From UBA3946 sp002385755 (GTDB lineage: Bacteria; Bacillota_I; Bacilli_A; ML615J-28; CAG-698), in the NCBI GenBank assembly GCA_050953085.1, contig JBMNLX010000005.1:434001-498000 (forward strand): a DNA stretch of 64,000 nt, written 5' to 3'. This document shows positions 50,536 through 59,275 of this stretch, piece by piece; position 1 is the stretch's first letter, and each line of letters starts with the position of its first letter. The notes below the pieces were generated by a model. That model was not told where the DNA came from. It did no database searches and was given only the letters and a program-made list of their open reading frames with translations. Made by a program: the position numbers and the translations under genes.

Positions 50536-51642
50536 ATGAAGATTACCCAGGATTACGTTAGCAGTCAGTACCATCAAGTATATTTTGTTTTCTCCAAAAA
50601 CGAAATAAACAAAATCTTTGATGAGGTTGCCGAGAATAATGATTTAGTCGGAAAGAAAACGCAAAAAGCAAAAGCGCAATTGCTCGAGGCGGTGAAAGAA
50701 AAAATCGAGAACGAGATCGTCGAGGAAGAGTTAATCAAATTGGACGTTATTCCGATTAGCTTTCGGAAGCACCGTTACTTAACGCCCCTGGCTCGAAATC
50801 GCTCTCTTCTCTTAATCGCGCAATTCTGCGTTTTGCCTACTGATTTGCAATTGAAATTCCCTTCCAAAATTCCGAGCGGGATTTTCCACGTCCCGTACGA
50901 AAACGAGATGATTAAAGACTTCACGAAGCAGATTCTGCTTATGAATCATCAATACGATCTCCGGGACGCGAATGTCGCCACCAAGAAAAGCTTGGTGAAA
51001 TACGATCTTTATTACACCAAAGACGATTTCGTAATCAATGAAATCAAGGATCAGATCAATTCGTCCGACGATTACGATAATCCCGACGAGTACTCGTTTA
51101 TCAATTGCAAAGTCGGCGATACGGTGATTCTTGACGAGGACGACGGTATCGTCGTCAAGGCCAAGGTCAAAGAAATTAAGAACCGCGTTGTCCGCCGTTT
51201 AAGCAACGAGATCGTCGAGAACTTGAATTTTCTCGGCTGTAAAACCGTGACCGAATTCCGGCAAAAAATCAAAGACATCTTTTCCTTCTCCACGACCGTC
51301 GTCATGCTGCTTAACTACCTGGCTGATTTTGTTCTCCACAACGGCGGGTTTGAGATTGACCGGGTCGTTATCGATCACTTCGTTAATAAGAATTTGACGG
51401 AAAACGAGATTAAGAGGGAATTAGTCAAGGAATATATAATTTGGATAATTAATTACAATTATTCCGATGATAATAACGTATTATATATGGATAAGATTAT
51501 CGAGGAATACGAGTTCGAAAAAATCTTATTTAACAGCCCGCACCGCGTCGACCGCTACCAGGAATTCGTCAGGCGGCGGATTTTCGAGGTCAGGGTGTTG
51601 GAATATTGTTTGGAGCAGAAAATACTGGATATAAAAATATAA
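50536..51642 (+). CDS. Divergent trigger-factor-like protein
   Basis: 368 residues, cytosolic. No strong motif, but its regions line up with trigger factor in order. The start HQVYFVFSKNEINKIFDEVA compares with the ribosome-binding strand-helix. LLIAQFCVLPTDLQLKF compares with the Tig stretch SYKASVPVYPEVKLGDYF. VVRRLSNEIVENLNFLGCKT compares with VLPELNDEFVKELNIENITT at the start of the chaperone arm. The ribosome signature GFRKGKVPR is missing, and the isomerase domain is reduced to a short loop (DTVILDEDDGIVVKAKVKEI). It sits 16 bases after clpX and just before lon, where no second trigger factor is normally found. I infer a paralogue that no longer needs the ribosome site; the relation rests on eye alignment. 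Confidence 0.55.
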   Translation: MKITQDYVSSQYHQVYFVFSKNEINKIFDEVAENNDLVGKKTQKAKAQLLEAVKEKIENEIVEEELIKLDVIPISFRKHRYLTPLARNRSLLLIAQFCVLPTDLQLKFPSKIPSGIFHVPYENEMIKDFTKQILLMNHQYDLRDANVATKKSLVKYDLYYTKDDFVINEIKDQINSSDDYDNPDEYSFINCKVGDTVILDEDDGIVVKAKVKEIKNRVVRRLSNEIVENLNFLGCKTVTEFRQKIKDIFSFSTTVVMLLNYLADFVLHNGGFEIDRVVIDHFVNKNLTENEIKRELVKEYIIWIINYNYSDDNNVLYMDKIIEEYEFEKILFNSPHRVDRYQEFVRRRIFEVRVLEYCLEQKILDIKI

Positions 51643-51659
51643 ACCAAGGAGGTGAACTC

Positions 51660-53978
51660 ATGTTTTCCAATCATACCGTTGTATCAGCCGTTCTTCCGGC
51701 AATGGCCATCCGCGGAAGCGTGCCTTTGCCGAATAACGAAATACGGCTTGAGGTCGGACGGAAAGAAAGCATAGCCGCGCTAAAAGCGGCCGCCGCCAGC
51801 AAAAAGTATATCGTTTTGTTCGTGCAAAACGATCAAAACGTCGACAAGCCCGGCATCAACGACATCAATCATACCGGCGTCGTCGCGAAAATCATTTACA
51901 ATATGGTTGGACAGACTTTCCATAAAGTAAAATTGCTGGGCATCGTCCGATGCAAACTGCTGGAATTCGTCGATACCGAGCCGTTTTGGAACGCGAGCAT
52001 CGTCACGGTTCCGATTGTCAATGATGATATGGATAAAGAGTTGGCCTACGTCAGATTGTTGATTGAGGAATTACAGAGCGATTCGTATAAAATATTCGAG
52101 GGTTTCCCGGAACTGGCAAACGTCATTTCCAAGGGGGTTACCGCCGACAAACTTACCGATGTCCTGGCGTATAATCTTCCGCTTGACGTGCATTCGAAGT
52201 TGAAGTATCTCACCACCCCGAACGTCGGGCAACGATTGCGTTATATGCTTGAAGACTTGAAACGGGAAAAATACATCCGCGCCCTGGAGATGAACATTGA
52301 AAACGAGGTGCGCAAGTCGATAAGCGAAAGCCAAAAAGAATATTATTTGCGCGAGAAAATGAAAGTCATCCAGGACGAACTCGGCGAGAAAGCGAAAAAG
52401 GAAACCGATATTGAGGAGTTGAGAAAGAAGATTCTCGCCGCGAAAATGCCGAAATCAATGGAGGAAAAAGCCCTCGCGGAACTAAACCGTTACGCTTCGC
52501 TCAGTGTCGCGAGCGGCGAGTCCGCGATCATCCGAACTTATCTTGATTTCGTCATCGCCTTGCCGTGGAGCAAGGAGTCAAAAGACACTAACGACATTAA
52601 AAAGGCTAAGGCGCAACTGGACCGCGATCATTACGGACTTGAGAACGTCAAGGAGAGAATTCTTGAGTATCTGGCCGTGCGCATCATGACGAAGAAAAAC
52701 CCGCAGGCGATCCTTTGCTTTGTCGGGCCGCCGGGCGTCGGGAAAACATCCCTGGCGCGGTCGATCGCGGCCGCTCTTAACAAGCAGTTTGTCAAGCATT
52801 CGTTGGGCGGCGTTAAGGACGAGGCGGAAATCCGCGGCCATCGCCGGACTTACCTCGGGGCTCTCCCGGGACGCATTCTTCAAGGAATGAAGCGGGCCGG
52901 CGTCGCGAACCCGGTCTTCCTGCTCGACGAGATCGACAAACTCTCGAGCGATTACAAAGGCGACCCGGCGAGCGCTTTGCTTGAGGTTCTTGACAGCGAG
53001 CAGAATAAATATTTCAGCGACCATTATCTCGAGGAGCCTTACGACCTGTCCCGCGTCTTCTTTATCACGACCGCCAATTATTTGGAAAACATCCCGCCCG
53101 CGCTTCGCGATCGCTTGGAAATCGTCGAACTTAGCAGCTATACCGAGTTTGAAAAATTTGAGATTGCGAAAAGGCATTTGATTAGCAAGCAACTCGTCAA
53201 TCACGGGCTTGAAAATAAGCGTTTCGAGCTTGAGGACGAGGCGCTTTGGGAGGTCATCAGGAGATATACCAAAGAGGCCGGCGTCCGGGAATTGGAGCGC
53301 AATATCGGCACTTTGATTCGGCGGGCGATAAAGAAGATCTTAATGGATAAGGTTGATTGCGTAACAATCACGAAGGACAATCTTTTCGAGTGGCTCGGGA
53401 AGCCCAAATACGACTACATGAAAATCGACACAGTGGACCAGGTCGGGGTCGTCACAGGTTTGGCGTACACCCAATTCGGCGGCGACACGCTCCCGGTCGA
53501 GGTCACTTATTATAAAGGCGAAGGCAAACTGGTGCTCACCGGTAAGTTGGGAGAGGTAATGCGCGAATCGGCCCAGGCCGCCTTAAGCTATGTAAAATCC
53601 AACGCTGAGAAATTCGGCATCAATCCCGATTTGTTTAAGACTAACGATATCCATATTCACGTCCCGGAAGGAGCGGTCCCGAAAGACGGTCCCTCCGCCG
53701 GCGTAACGATAGCGACGGCGATCATTTCCGCGTTTTCAAACCGTTTGGTGCGCCACTCGGTCGGGATGACCGGCGAGATTACCTTGCGCGGTCGCGTTCT
53801 TCCGATCGGCGGAGTTCGCGAAAAAGCGATCGCGGCTCATCGCAGCGGATTAAACAAAATCCTGATCCCGAAGGAAAATCTTAAGGATTTGGATGACATT
53901 CCCGAAAGCGTCAGAGCGTCCTTGGAAATCGTTTCGGTAGAGACAATCGACGACGTTATCGGCAATGCTTTGCTTTAG
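51660..53978 (+). CDS. lon: ATP-dependent protease Lon
   Basis: 772 residues: N-terminal LON domain, coiled linker (ISESQKEYYLREKMKVIQ), AAA+ module with Walker A GPPGVGKTS near 356 and Walker B FLLDEIDKLS, and a C-terminal serine-lysine protease with GPSAG (Ser near 678) and the Lys about 43 residues later. It degrades damaged and regulatory proteins. I start at ATG 51660 because a perfect AAGGAGGTGA precedes it; earlier codons overlap the previous gene. Confidence 0.96.
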   Translation: MFSNHTVVSAVLPAMAIRGSVPLPNNEIRLEVGRKESIAALKAAAASKKYIVLFVQNDQNVDKPGINDINHTGVVAKIIYNMVGQTFHKVKLLGIVRCKLLEFVDTEPFWNASIVTVPIVNDDMDKELAYVRLLIEELQSDSYKIFEGFPELANVISKGVTADKLTDVLAYNLPLDVHSKLKYLTTPNVGQRLRYMLEDLKREKYIRALEMNIENEVRKSISESQKEYYLREKMKVIQDELGEKAKKETDIEELRKKILAAKMPKSMEEKALAELNRYASLSVASGESAIIRTYLDFVIALPWSKESKDTNDIKKAKAQLDRDHYGLENVKERILEYLAVRIMTKKNPQAILCFVGPPGVGKTSLARSIAAALNKQFVKHSLGGVKDEAEIRGHRRTYLGALPGRILQGMKRAGVANPVFLLDEIDKLSSDYKGDPASALLEVLDSEQNKYFSDHYLEEPYDLSRVFFITTANYLENIPPALRDRLEIVELSSYTEFEKFEIAKRHLISKQLVNHGLENKRFELEDEALWEVIRRYTKEAGVRELERNIGTLIRRAIKKILMDKVDCVTITKDNLFEWLGKPKYDYMKIDTVDQVGVVTGLAYTQFGGDTLPVEVTYYKGEGKLVLTGKLGEVMRESAQAALSYVKSNAEKFGINPDLFKTNDIHIHVPEGAVPKDGPSAGVTIATAIISAFSNRLVRHSVGMTGEITLRGRVLPIGGVREKAIAAHRSGLNKILIPKENLKDLDDIPESVRASLEIVSVETIDDVIGNALL

Positions 53979-53987
53979 GAAATAACC

Positions 53988-54017
53988 ATGGCAGCCGGCA
54001 TTCGCGCCGGCTGCCAT
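53988..54017 (+). repeat. Perfect 12-bp inverted repeat after lon
   Basis: ATGGCAGCCGGC and GCCGGCTGCCAT flank a 6-base loop. The hairpin is very stable but no T run follows. It may stabilise the lon mRNA 3' end or act as a factor-assisted terminator. Confidence 0.8.
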
Positions 54018-54055
54018 AATAATGACGGAGTGAAGATAAAAAAGGTAGTTTTATT

Positions 54056-54568
54056 TTGACGGCGCGCGGCGGGGCGAAGACTTTCGAAGGATCTGAGAAA
54101 ATATTAAAAGAGCAAGGTTTTGAGGTTGCAGTGCTATCCGCCGGGGAATATTATGGCGTTGAAAACGTCAAGAAAATCACCGCGACCGAAGGATTGCGTT
54201 TCGCGTCCGTTTATTATTGCTCGTCGAGAAAAGACGCCGCCCTTTGCGAGGTTTTGTATAATATCTATTTAGCTTATCTTTATAACAGCCACATGTACGG
54301 ATTTAAAAACCTCGTCAGTTTGTATTATGGTTTGGAAACTGAGCTCGCCACTTATCCGGAGTATGAAAGCGAGATCGATTGGGATTTGCTTGAGGAAATC
54401 GGCTTTGAGTCCCCGGACGAAGTCTTCGGCGGTTCGGGTCGCTATTATGAGTTTCCCAATATTTATCTCCCTGCGTCTTATGGCGATTACCGCGCCGACG
54501 AGATGCGATATACCCCGCAATTATCAAAAAAGGCAAAAACATATATTTTGGCTTTAAGGAAATATTGA
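54056..54568 (+). CDS. Unknown protein, uncertain start
   Basis: 170 residues from TTG 54056 (AAGGTAG 7 bases upstream), rich in Tyr and acidic residues, with no signal peptide or known motif. A region GGSGRYYEFPNIYLPASYGDYR near 125 may be a loop-rich C-terminal part. An alternative is that the gene starts at GTG 54030 with KIKKVVLF in another frame and is shifted near 54055. I do not recognise the family. The ORF has chromosomal codon use and lies between lon and the secG promoter, so I think it is real. Confidence 0.5.
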   Translation: MTARGGAKTFEGSEKILKEQGFEVAVLSAGEYYGVENVKKITATEGLRFASVYYCSSRKDAALCEVLYNIYLAYLYNSHMYGFKNLVSLYYGLETELATYPEYESEIDWDLLEEIGFESPDEVFGGSGRYYEFPNIYLPASYGDYRADEMRYTPQLSKKAKTYILALRKY

Positions 54569-54602
54569 TTTCGTGAAACCGGGAAAAAAATTAAATTAGT
54601 GT

Positions 54603-54631
54603 TTGCTTTTAATGTGAATTCATGGTATAAT
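54603..54631 (+). promoter_or_regulatory. Promoter of secG
   Basis: TTGCTT at 54603-54608, 17 bases, TATAAT at 54626-54631. Confidence 0.75.
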
Positions 54632-54683
54632 AATTAACGGCAATTAAGATGAATGGCCAGAGCCTGTTATTTTGGAGGATATT

Positions 54684-54923
54684 ATGCACGCTATAGATGT
54701 GTTACTGCTTATTGTATCATGCTTATTAATTACCATTATCGTATTACAAGAATCAAAAGAGGATGCCATGAACGCATTTTCAGGCGAAAAATCCGATTTA
54801 TTCGCTAACCGGAAACAAAGAGGGTTCGAAGTCTGGGTTAACTATATCACGGCCGGGCTTTCGATTGCGTTTATTGTTTTCGCTGTTCTTGCTGCGTTCT
54901 TTGTTGATCGGTTTCCCTTATAA
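54684..54923 (+). CDS. secG: Preprotein translocase subunit SecG
   Basis: 79 residues with two membrane helices joined by a polar loop (VLQESKEDAMNAFSGEKSDLF), the SecG layout. The second helix is YITAGLSIAFIVFAVLAAFF. It helps SecYE-SecA move secretory proteins, including the many lipoproteins here. ATG 54684 is chosen because TTGGAGGA lies just before it. First gene of the secG-rnr-smpB-ssrA cluster typical of Firmicutes. Confidence 0.88.
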   Translation: MHAIDVLLLIVSCLLITIIVLQESKEDAMNAFSGEKSDLFANRKQRGFEVWVNYITAGLSIAFIVFAVLAAFFVDRFPL

Positions 54924-54939
54924 AAAGGGAGTAACTAAT

Positions 54940-54962
54940 AAGCCTGAAATCAGGCTTTTTTT
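54940..54962 (+). terminator. Terminator between secG and rnr
   Basis: AGCCT and AGGCT flank GAAATC, followed by seven T. It will reduce but perhaps not abolish read-through into rnr, for which no separate promoter is seen. Confidence 0.8.
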
Positions 54963-54987
54963 AATCAGCGAAACTTAAGGAAGAAAT

Positions 54988-57114
54988 ATGAAAGAAAAAC
55001 TATTAGAATTTTTTCATGCCAAGAATTATTGGCCGCGCTCGTTTGAAGAGATAATCTTTGAATTACGGCTTGAGGATCAAAGGCATGAAGTTAAAAAAGC
55101 GTTAAAAGAGCTGACGGCGTCCTACGAGATTGCCGTCAACAAAAAGGGAAAATATATATTGCCGGAAGATGCCGGCATTCATGTGGGCGCGATAAGCATA
55201 AAAAACTCCGAATACGGTTTTATAGGAAGCGCGTATTTTGATCGCGATTTTTACGTCTCGAAAGCTGATTTCGGCGGCGCCTTGGATAAAGACGTGGTCG
55301 TGTTTCAAATCAAGCACAAGCTTTCGCCGATTCGGGGTATGAATCGGGAAGCCAAAGTTTTGGCGGTCAAGTCCCGGAATATGAAGTTTGTTGTCGGCGA
55401 GCTCGAGAAAAAGAAGAACGTTTTTTATATTCGTCTCGACCGTCAAGATGTGGATAATGTAAAAATTATCAATCCCGATGATTATCAGGTCGGCGACATC
55501 GTCAAAGCGGAGATCGTTAGTTATAAACCTTTGGAAGCGAGCATCGTCGAGCGTATCGGGATTAAAAACGATATCGGCGTCGATATTTTGACGATTGCGG
55601 CAGAGTTTGATTTTTCCGATCGCTTTCCCGAGGAAGTCGTTAAGGAACTTGACGGTTTGCCGAAAGACGCGAGCGCCGAAGCGGCGCGGCGGAGAAGACC
55701 GTCTCTTGAGACGATAATAACCATTGACGGCGCCGACGCGAAGGATTTGGACGACGCCGTCGGGATCAAAAAACTCGCCAACGGCAATTATCTTTTGGGC
55801 GTGTATATCGCCGACGTTTCCTATTACGTGCGGGAAGGAAGCGCGATTGACCTCGAGGCCCGCCGCCGGGGGACGAGCGTATATCTCGTCAACCGCGTTA
55901 TGCCGATGCTTCCGCCTCTTTTAAGCAATAATCTCTGTTCACTAAACCCGCAAACCGATAAACTTGTTATCGCCTGCGAGATGGAGATAACCGGCGAGGG
56001 CGAAGTCGTGAACAGCGACATTTTCCCCTCGGCTTTAACAACCAAATACCGGATGACATATGACGCCGTGAACGAGATTATCGCCGGGAACCCCGAGCAA
56101 CGGGAAAAATACCGCGATTTATGCGACGATATTTTCCTAATGCTCGAGTTAAAAAACGTTCTGAACGCGATGCGCGAGCGTCGCGGCGCTTTGGATTTCG
56201 ATGTCGACGAAGGCAAGGTCATCGTCGATAATTCCGGCCGTCCCCGCGACGTTGTTTTGGTTGAGCGGGGCGAGGGCGAAAGAATCATCGAGGAATTCAT
56301 GCTCGCGGCCAACGAAACCGTCGCAAGCACCGTTTATTATCTCGAGCTTCCCTTTATCTATCGCATTCATGACGAGCCCGATTATGGAAAAATGGAGGCG
56401 TTCCGGAGTCTTGTTAACAATCTCGGCTACCGGTCATTTAAACGCCGGGTTAACGCCAAGCAGCTCCAACAGTTCTTATCGACTCTTCGCGATGAAGATT
56501 CTTATTTGAAAGTGCTGCTTTTGCGCGCGATGGCGAAAGCCGTCTACTCCGAAAAGAATAACGGTCACTTTGGTTTGGGCAGCCGTTGTTACACTCATTT
56601 TACCGCCCCGATTCGCCGTTACCCCGATTTGCTCGTTCACCGGTTGTTAAGAAAATACTTGTTTGATCAGGATATTAACAGGGATGAGTGGGCGAGATTA
56701 ACGGAAGAAATCAGCGGAATCGCCGAGTATGCCTCGAAACGCGAACGGGAAGCCATGGAGTGCGAATACCGCGTCAACGACATGAAAAAAGCGGAATACA
56801 TGGCCAATTTTCTGGGCGAGCGTTTCGAGGGAATCGTCTCCTCGGTCACGCGATTCGGCTTGTTCGTGATGCTTCCCAATACCGTTGAAGGTTTCGTTCA
56901 TATCAGCAATATCAAAGGTTATTACCAGTACGACGGCAACACGATGCGCTTGATTGGTCCCGGCGGGAATTATCACCTCGGACGAAAAGTTACGGTGGAG
57001 GTTGTCAAAGCCGATAAAAAAAGCCGTGAAATTGATTTTAAAATAGTGTATAATAGTAATAGGGTGAAGGGCAATGGCAAACGTCGTCGTTCGAAACAAA
57101 AAGGCCGCTCATGA
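54988..57114 (+). CDS. rnr: Ribonuclease R
   Basis: 708 residues: a winged-helix N-terminus, cold-shock domains, the RNB catalytic domain with TIDGADAKDLDDAVGI near 245 (metal-binding Asp residues), RRYPDLLVHR near 550 and a C-terminal S1 domain followed by a basic tail (KGNGKRRRSKQKGRS). It degrades structured RNA 3' to 5' and, with tmRNA-SmpB, removes faulty mRNA. The last 41 bases overlap smpB, so translation is linked. AAGGAAG is the ribosome site. Confidence 0.95.
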   Translation: MKEKLLEFFHAKNYWPRSFEEIIFELRLEDQRHEVKKALKELTASYEIAVNKKGKYILPEDAGIHVGAISIKNSEYGFIGSAYFDRDFYVSKADFGGALDKDVVVFQIKHKLSPIRGMNREAKVLAVKSRNMKFVVGELEKKKNVFYIRLDRQDVDNVKIINPDDYQVGDIVKAEIVSYKPLEASIVERIGIKNDIGVDILTIAAEFDFSDRFPEEVVKELDGLPKDASAEAARRRRPSLETIITIDGADAKDLDDAVGIKKLANGNYLLGVYIADVSYYVREGSAIDLEARRRGTSVYLVNRVMPMLPPLLSNNLCSLNPQTDKLVIACEMEITGEGEVVNSDIFPSALTTKYRMTYDAVNEIIAGNPEQREKYRDLCDDIFLMLELKNVLNAMRERRGALDFDVDEGKVIVDNSGRPRDVVLVERGEGERIIEEFMLAANETVASTVYYLELPFIYRIHDEPDYGKMEAFRSLVNNLGYRSFKRRVNAKQLQQFLSTLRDEDSYLKVLLLRAMAKAVYSEKNNGHFGLGSRCYTHFTAPIRRYPDLLVHRLLRKYLFDQDINRDEWARLTEEISGIAEYASKREREAMECEYRVNDMKKAEYMANFLGERFEGIVSSVTRFGLFVMLPNTVEGFVHISNIKGYYQYDGNTMRLIGPGGNYHLGRKVTVEVVKADKKSREIDFKIVYNSNRVKGNGKRRRSKQKGRS

Positions 57115-57529
57115 TTATTTTATCCTTGAAAAACTCGAATGCGGGATCGAACTGAGAGGCACCGAGATTAAATCGATTCGCTCCGGCAAAGTATCTTTGC
57201 AGGACGCTTATTGCCGGATAAAAAACGGCGAGCTTTTTGTCATCAACATGCATATCGCCAAATACGAACATGGGAATATTTTTAATCATGAGGAAAAACG
57301 CGACCGGAGGCTCCTCGCTCATAAAAGTGAAATCAGAAGGCTGGCGGGACGCCTCCAACAGGAAGGCCTCACCCTGATTCCCTTGACCTTGTACTTCGCG
57401 GGCGGTTTGGCGAAACTAGAGATCGCTTTGTGTCGCGGTAAAAAACTTTATGACAAACGGGAAGATTTGAGAAAAGAAGCGGTAAGAAAGGAAATCGAAA
57501 AAGCGCATAGACATAGGGATAGATATTGA
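57074..57529 (+). CDS. smpB: SmpB, tmRNA-binding protein
   Basis: 151 residues with the OB-fold core (ELRGTEIKSIRSGKVSLQDA and KLEIALCRGKKLYDKR) and the basic C-terminal tail (KEIEKAHRHRDRY) that mimics an anticodon in the stalled ribosome. Length normal. It delivers the tmRNA encoded about 430 bases downstream. The start lies inside rnr with AGGGTGAAGG upstream. Confidence 0.96.
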   Translation: MANVVVRNKKAAHDYFILEKLECGIELRGTEIKSIRSGKVSLQDAYCRIKNGELFVINMHIAKYEHGNIFNHEEKRDRRLLAHKSEIRRLAGRLQQEGLTLIPLTLYFAGGLAKLEIALCRGKKLYDKREDLRKEAVRKEIEKAHRHRDRY

Positions 57530-57936
57530 TGAAATGCTTACGCTGCGGGAATGATATGCCCGATAACACCGCCACATGTGAAAACTGCGGTTTTAATATT
57601 GAAGAACATAAACTTTATGAGAAATACTTAAAACAACCGGCAGATCCCGAGGTGCCCGAGGATCAAAAATCGTCATTGGTTGATAACCCGGTATTGACTT
57701 TGTTATCCGGCGGTTTGTCGGTTTTCTTTTCTCTGCTCTTCATTTCCGCTTCCACCATCGTTATTCTCTATCTCGCGTTATTCATCTTGTTTGTTTTCTT
57801 CACCTTCTATCTTTCCTCCAAGCCCAGCAAGGTAAAACTCCGGCCTTTACGCAACGTGGGCGTCGTATTTGCTTACTTCGCCTTGGGGCTTGTGATCTTT
57901 AAGTTTGTCTATCAATTATGGGGTTTATTGTTTTAA
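57529..57936 (+). CDS. Zinc-ribbon membrane protein of unknown function
   Basis: 135 residues: a four-Cys zinc ribbon at the N-terminus (CLRCG and CENCG), a short acidic linker, then three hydrophobic helices (GGLSVFFSLLFISASTIVIL, LALFILFVFFTFYL, VVFAYFALGLVIFKFVYQLW). Such zinc-ribbon plus membrane proteins are common in Bacilli and mostly uncharacterised. The ATG shares a base with the smpB stop; a TTG codon precedes it. It is inserted between smpB and ssrA, which are usually adjacent. Confidence 0.75.
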   Translation: MKCLRCGNDMPDNTATCENCGFNIEEHKLYEKYLKQPADPEVPEDQKSSLVDNPVLTLLSGGLSVFFSLLFISASTIVILYLALFILFVFFTFYLSSKPSKVKLRPLRNVGVVFAYFALGLVIFKFVYQLWGLLF

Positions 57937-57957
57937 AATAAATCATATAATAAATAT

Positions 57958-58310
57958 GGGATAGTAAAGGATTCGACAGGCTATAGGAGATTATGATTGC
58001 ATGCTATGGTAGCGCATATAAAAACGCCGAGGTTTTAATTAACCGCAAACGAAAATTACGCATACGCTGCTTAATTAGATAAATAAGCGGCGCCCGTTAT
58101 AAAATGCCTCTCAAGTTTTATAAACGGGCTCAGTATTGAGGGTTGAATTAAAAATGAATCCCGGTTTTTAATTCGAGATTCAGGGATTAGTCAGGCAGAC
58201 CGTTTGTTTGTTGTCGGGATGTCGGGCGAAATCTAAACAACAAACTAAGCATGTAGACGTTGTAATCGAATGTAGTTTGGACGCGGGTTCGATTCCCGCC
58301 TATTCCACCA
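57958..58310 (+). ncRNA. ssrA: Transfer-messenger RNA
   Basis: About 353 bases. The ends form the tRNA-like acceptor (GGGATAG with CTATTCC, then ACCA), and the T arm is GCGGGTTCGATTCCCGC. The 5' part has the conserved AGGATTCGACAGG. The messenger part reads GCA AAC GAA AAT TAC GCA TAC GCT GCT TAA at 58045-58074, a tag A-N-E-N-Y-A-Y-A-A, ending in the AA recognised by ClpXP. It rescues stalled ribosomes together with SmpB. Everything downstream is AT-rich foreign DNA. Confidence 0.93.
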
Positions 58311-58323
58311 TATAGAAAGCATT

Positions 58324-58353
58324 GGTTTGATACAATAGTTTCAAACCTTTTTT
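58324..58353 (+). terminator. Terminator of ssrA
   Basis: GGTTTGA at 58324-58330 pairs with TCAAACC at 58341-58347, then six T. Confidence 0.8.
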
Positions 58354-58397
58354 CTTTGCAGAAAGGGAGATTTTTCCCTATTTTCCAAAACAGCATT

Positions 58398-58439
58398 GCC
58401 CTACGGAGGTTCAAATTAGAACTTTTGTAGGGCTTTTTT
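58398..58439 (+). terminator. Second terminator downstream of ssrA
   Basis: GCCCTAC at 58398-58404 pairs with GTAGGGC at 58427-58433, followed by six T. Possibly brought in by the island. Confidence 0.75.
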
Positions 58440-58456
58440 ATTTTCTCTATTCAACC

Positions 58457-58527
58457 TTTTAACGATTACCTAACTATTTACACGATTACTCTACGATTTA
58501 TACGATTACCTAACCTTTTAACGATTT
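58457..58527. repeat. Iteron-like array with ACGATT every 20 bases
   Basis: ACGATTA/ACGATTT occurs at 58462, 58482, 58502 and 58521, with an extra copy at 58493. Each is set in a similar unit (TTTTAACGATTACCTA, ATTTACACGATTACTCTA, ATTTATACGATTACCTAA, TTTTAACGATTTGATA). Spacing of about two helical turns suggests a bound protein; it lies between ssrA and the first broken island gene. Confidence 0.75.
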
Positions 58528-58634
58528 GATAAATAATGAAGTGCATTTTGGTTTTAATTTTATAATTTATAGACTAATTGATAGAAAAGTGCTATACTAA
58601 TTACAAGTCGTTTACAAATAAAAAGGTGATAAGT

Positions 58635-58760
58635 ATGAACTATAAGAAATTAGTTAAAGAGTTAAGAGATAAGCTAATTATCACTCAGGAAGAGTTAGCA
58701 GTTCTTCATTTGCATATAAATCTTTTCTTGGGTACAAAAAACAGGATGAGAAGATTGTAA
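58635..58760 (+). pseudogene. XRE-type helix-turn-helix protein, truncated and fused
   Basis: Behind AAAGGTGAT a small frame starts NYKKLVKELRDKLIITQEELAVL, the first helices of an XRE/Cro DNA-binding domain. After about 23 residues the match stops (near 58704), and the DNA continues with recombinase sequence in another frame, so only 41 codons remain. The recognition helix is lost, so it cannot be functional. Confidence 0.65.
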
Positions 58761-59275
58761 TTGATGAGGAGCAAGCTACAATTGTTCGTTTAATCTATCG
58801 AATGTTTTTAGTTGAAGGTAAGACATGTACAGGTATTGCAAGCTATCTGAAATCACAACATATAAAAACCCCAACTGGGAAATCCACAAATTGGACAAAA
58901 AACACAGTCAACTCCATTCTCACAAACGAAAAATACATGGTTAGAACTTGGAATGCTAAAGGAAGAGGAAAGGTGGATAATAAGACGGCAATTCAATCAG
59001 TGAAAGGTATTGGACCTGCAGGACTAAATTATTTGTTTATGTTAGCTGGAGATCCAGATCGCTGTAAACCAGATGTGCATATTCATAGATTTATTTACGA
59101 TGATATCGGTGTCAATGTATCGGATGAACAGTGCCAGATATTGTTAACAGATGTTGTTAAACTCTTAAAATACGAGTATCCAAACCTCACTGTAAGATCA
59201 TTAGATTCCATAATTTGGAATAAGTATCAAATTGGCAACAAGAAGAAATTAGAGGGGTGTTTGCATGAACTTTAA
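58706..59275 (+). pseudogene. Chimera: serine-recombinase middle fragment joined to HhH-GPD-like tail
   Basis: From 58706 the frame reads AYKSFLGYKKQDEKIVID and SILTNEKY (to about 58936), the middle Recombinase domain of large serine recombinases and parallel to 62182-62400 in this window. It then turns without a stop into a different protein. VKGIGPAGLNYLFMLAGD and KPDVHIHRFI near 59000-59095 look like the helix-hairpin-helix and catalytic-Asp region of HhH-GPD DNA glycosylases. ATG 58802 could start translation, but neither half is complete: no catalytic Ser domain, no zinc ribbon, no N-terminal glycosylase half. It looks like a deletion joint. Confidence 0.65.
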
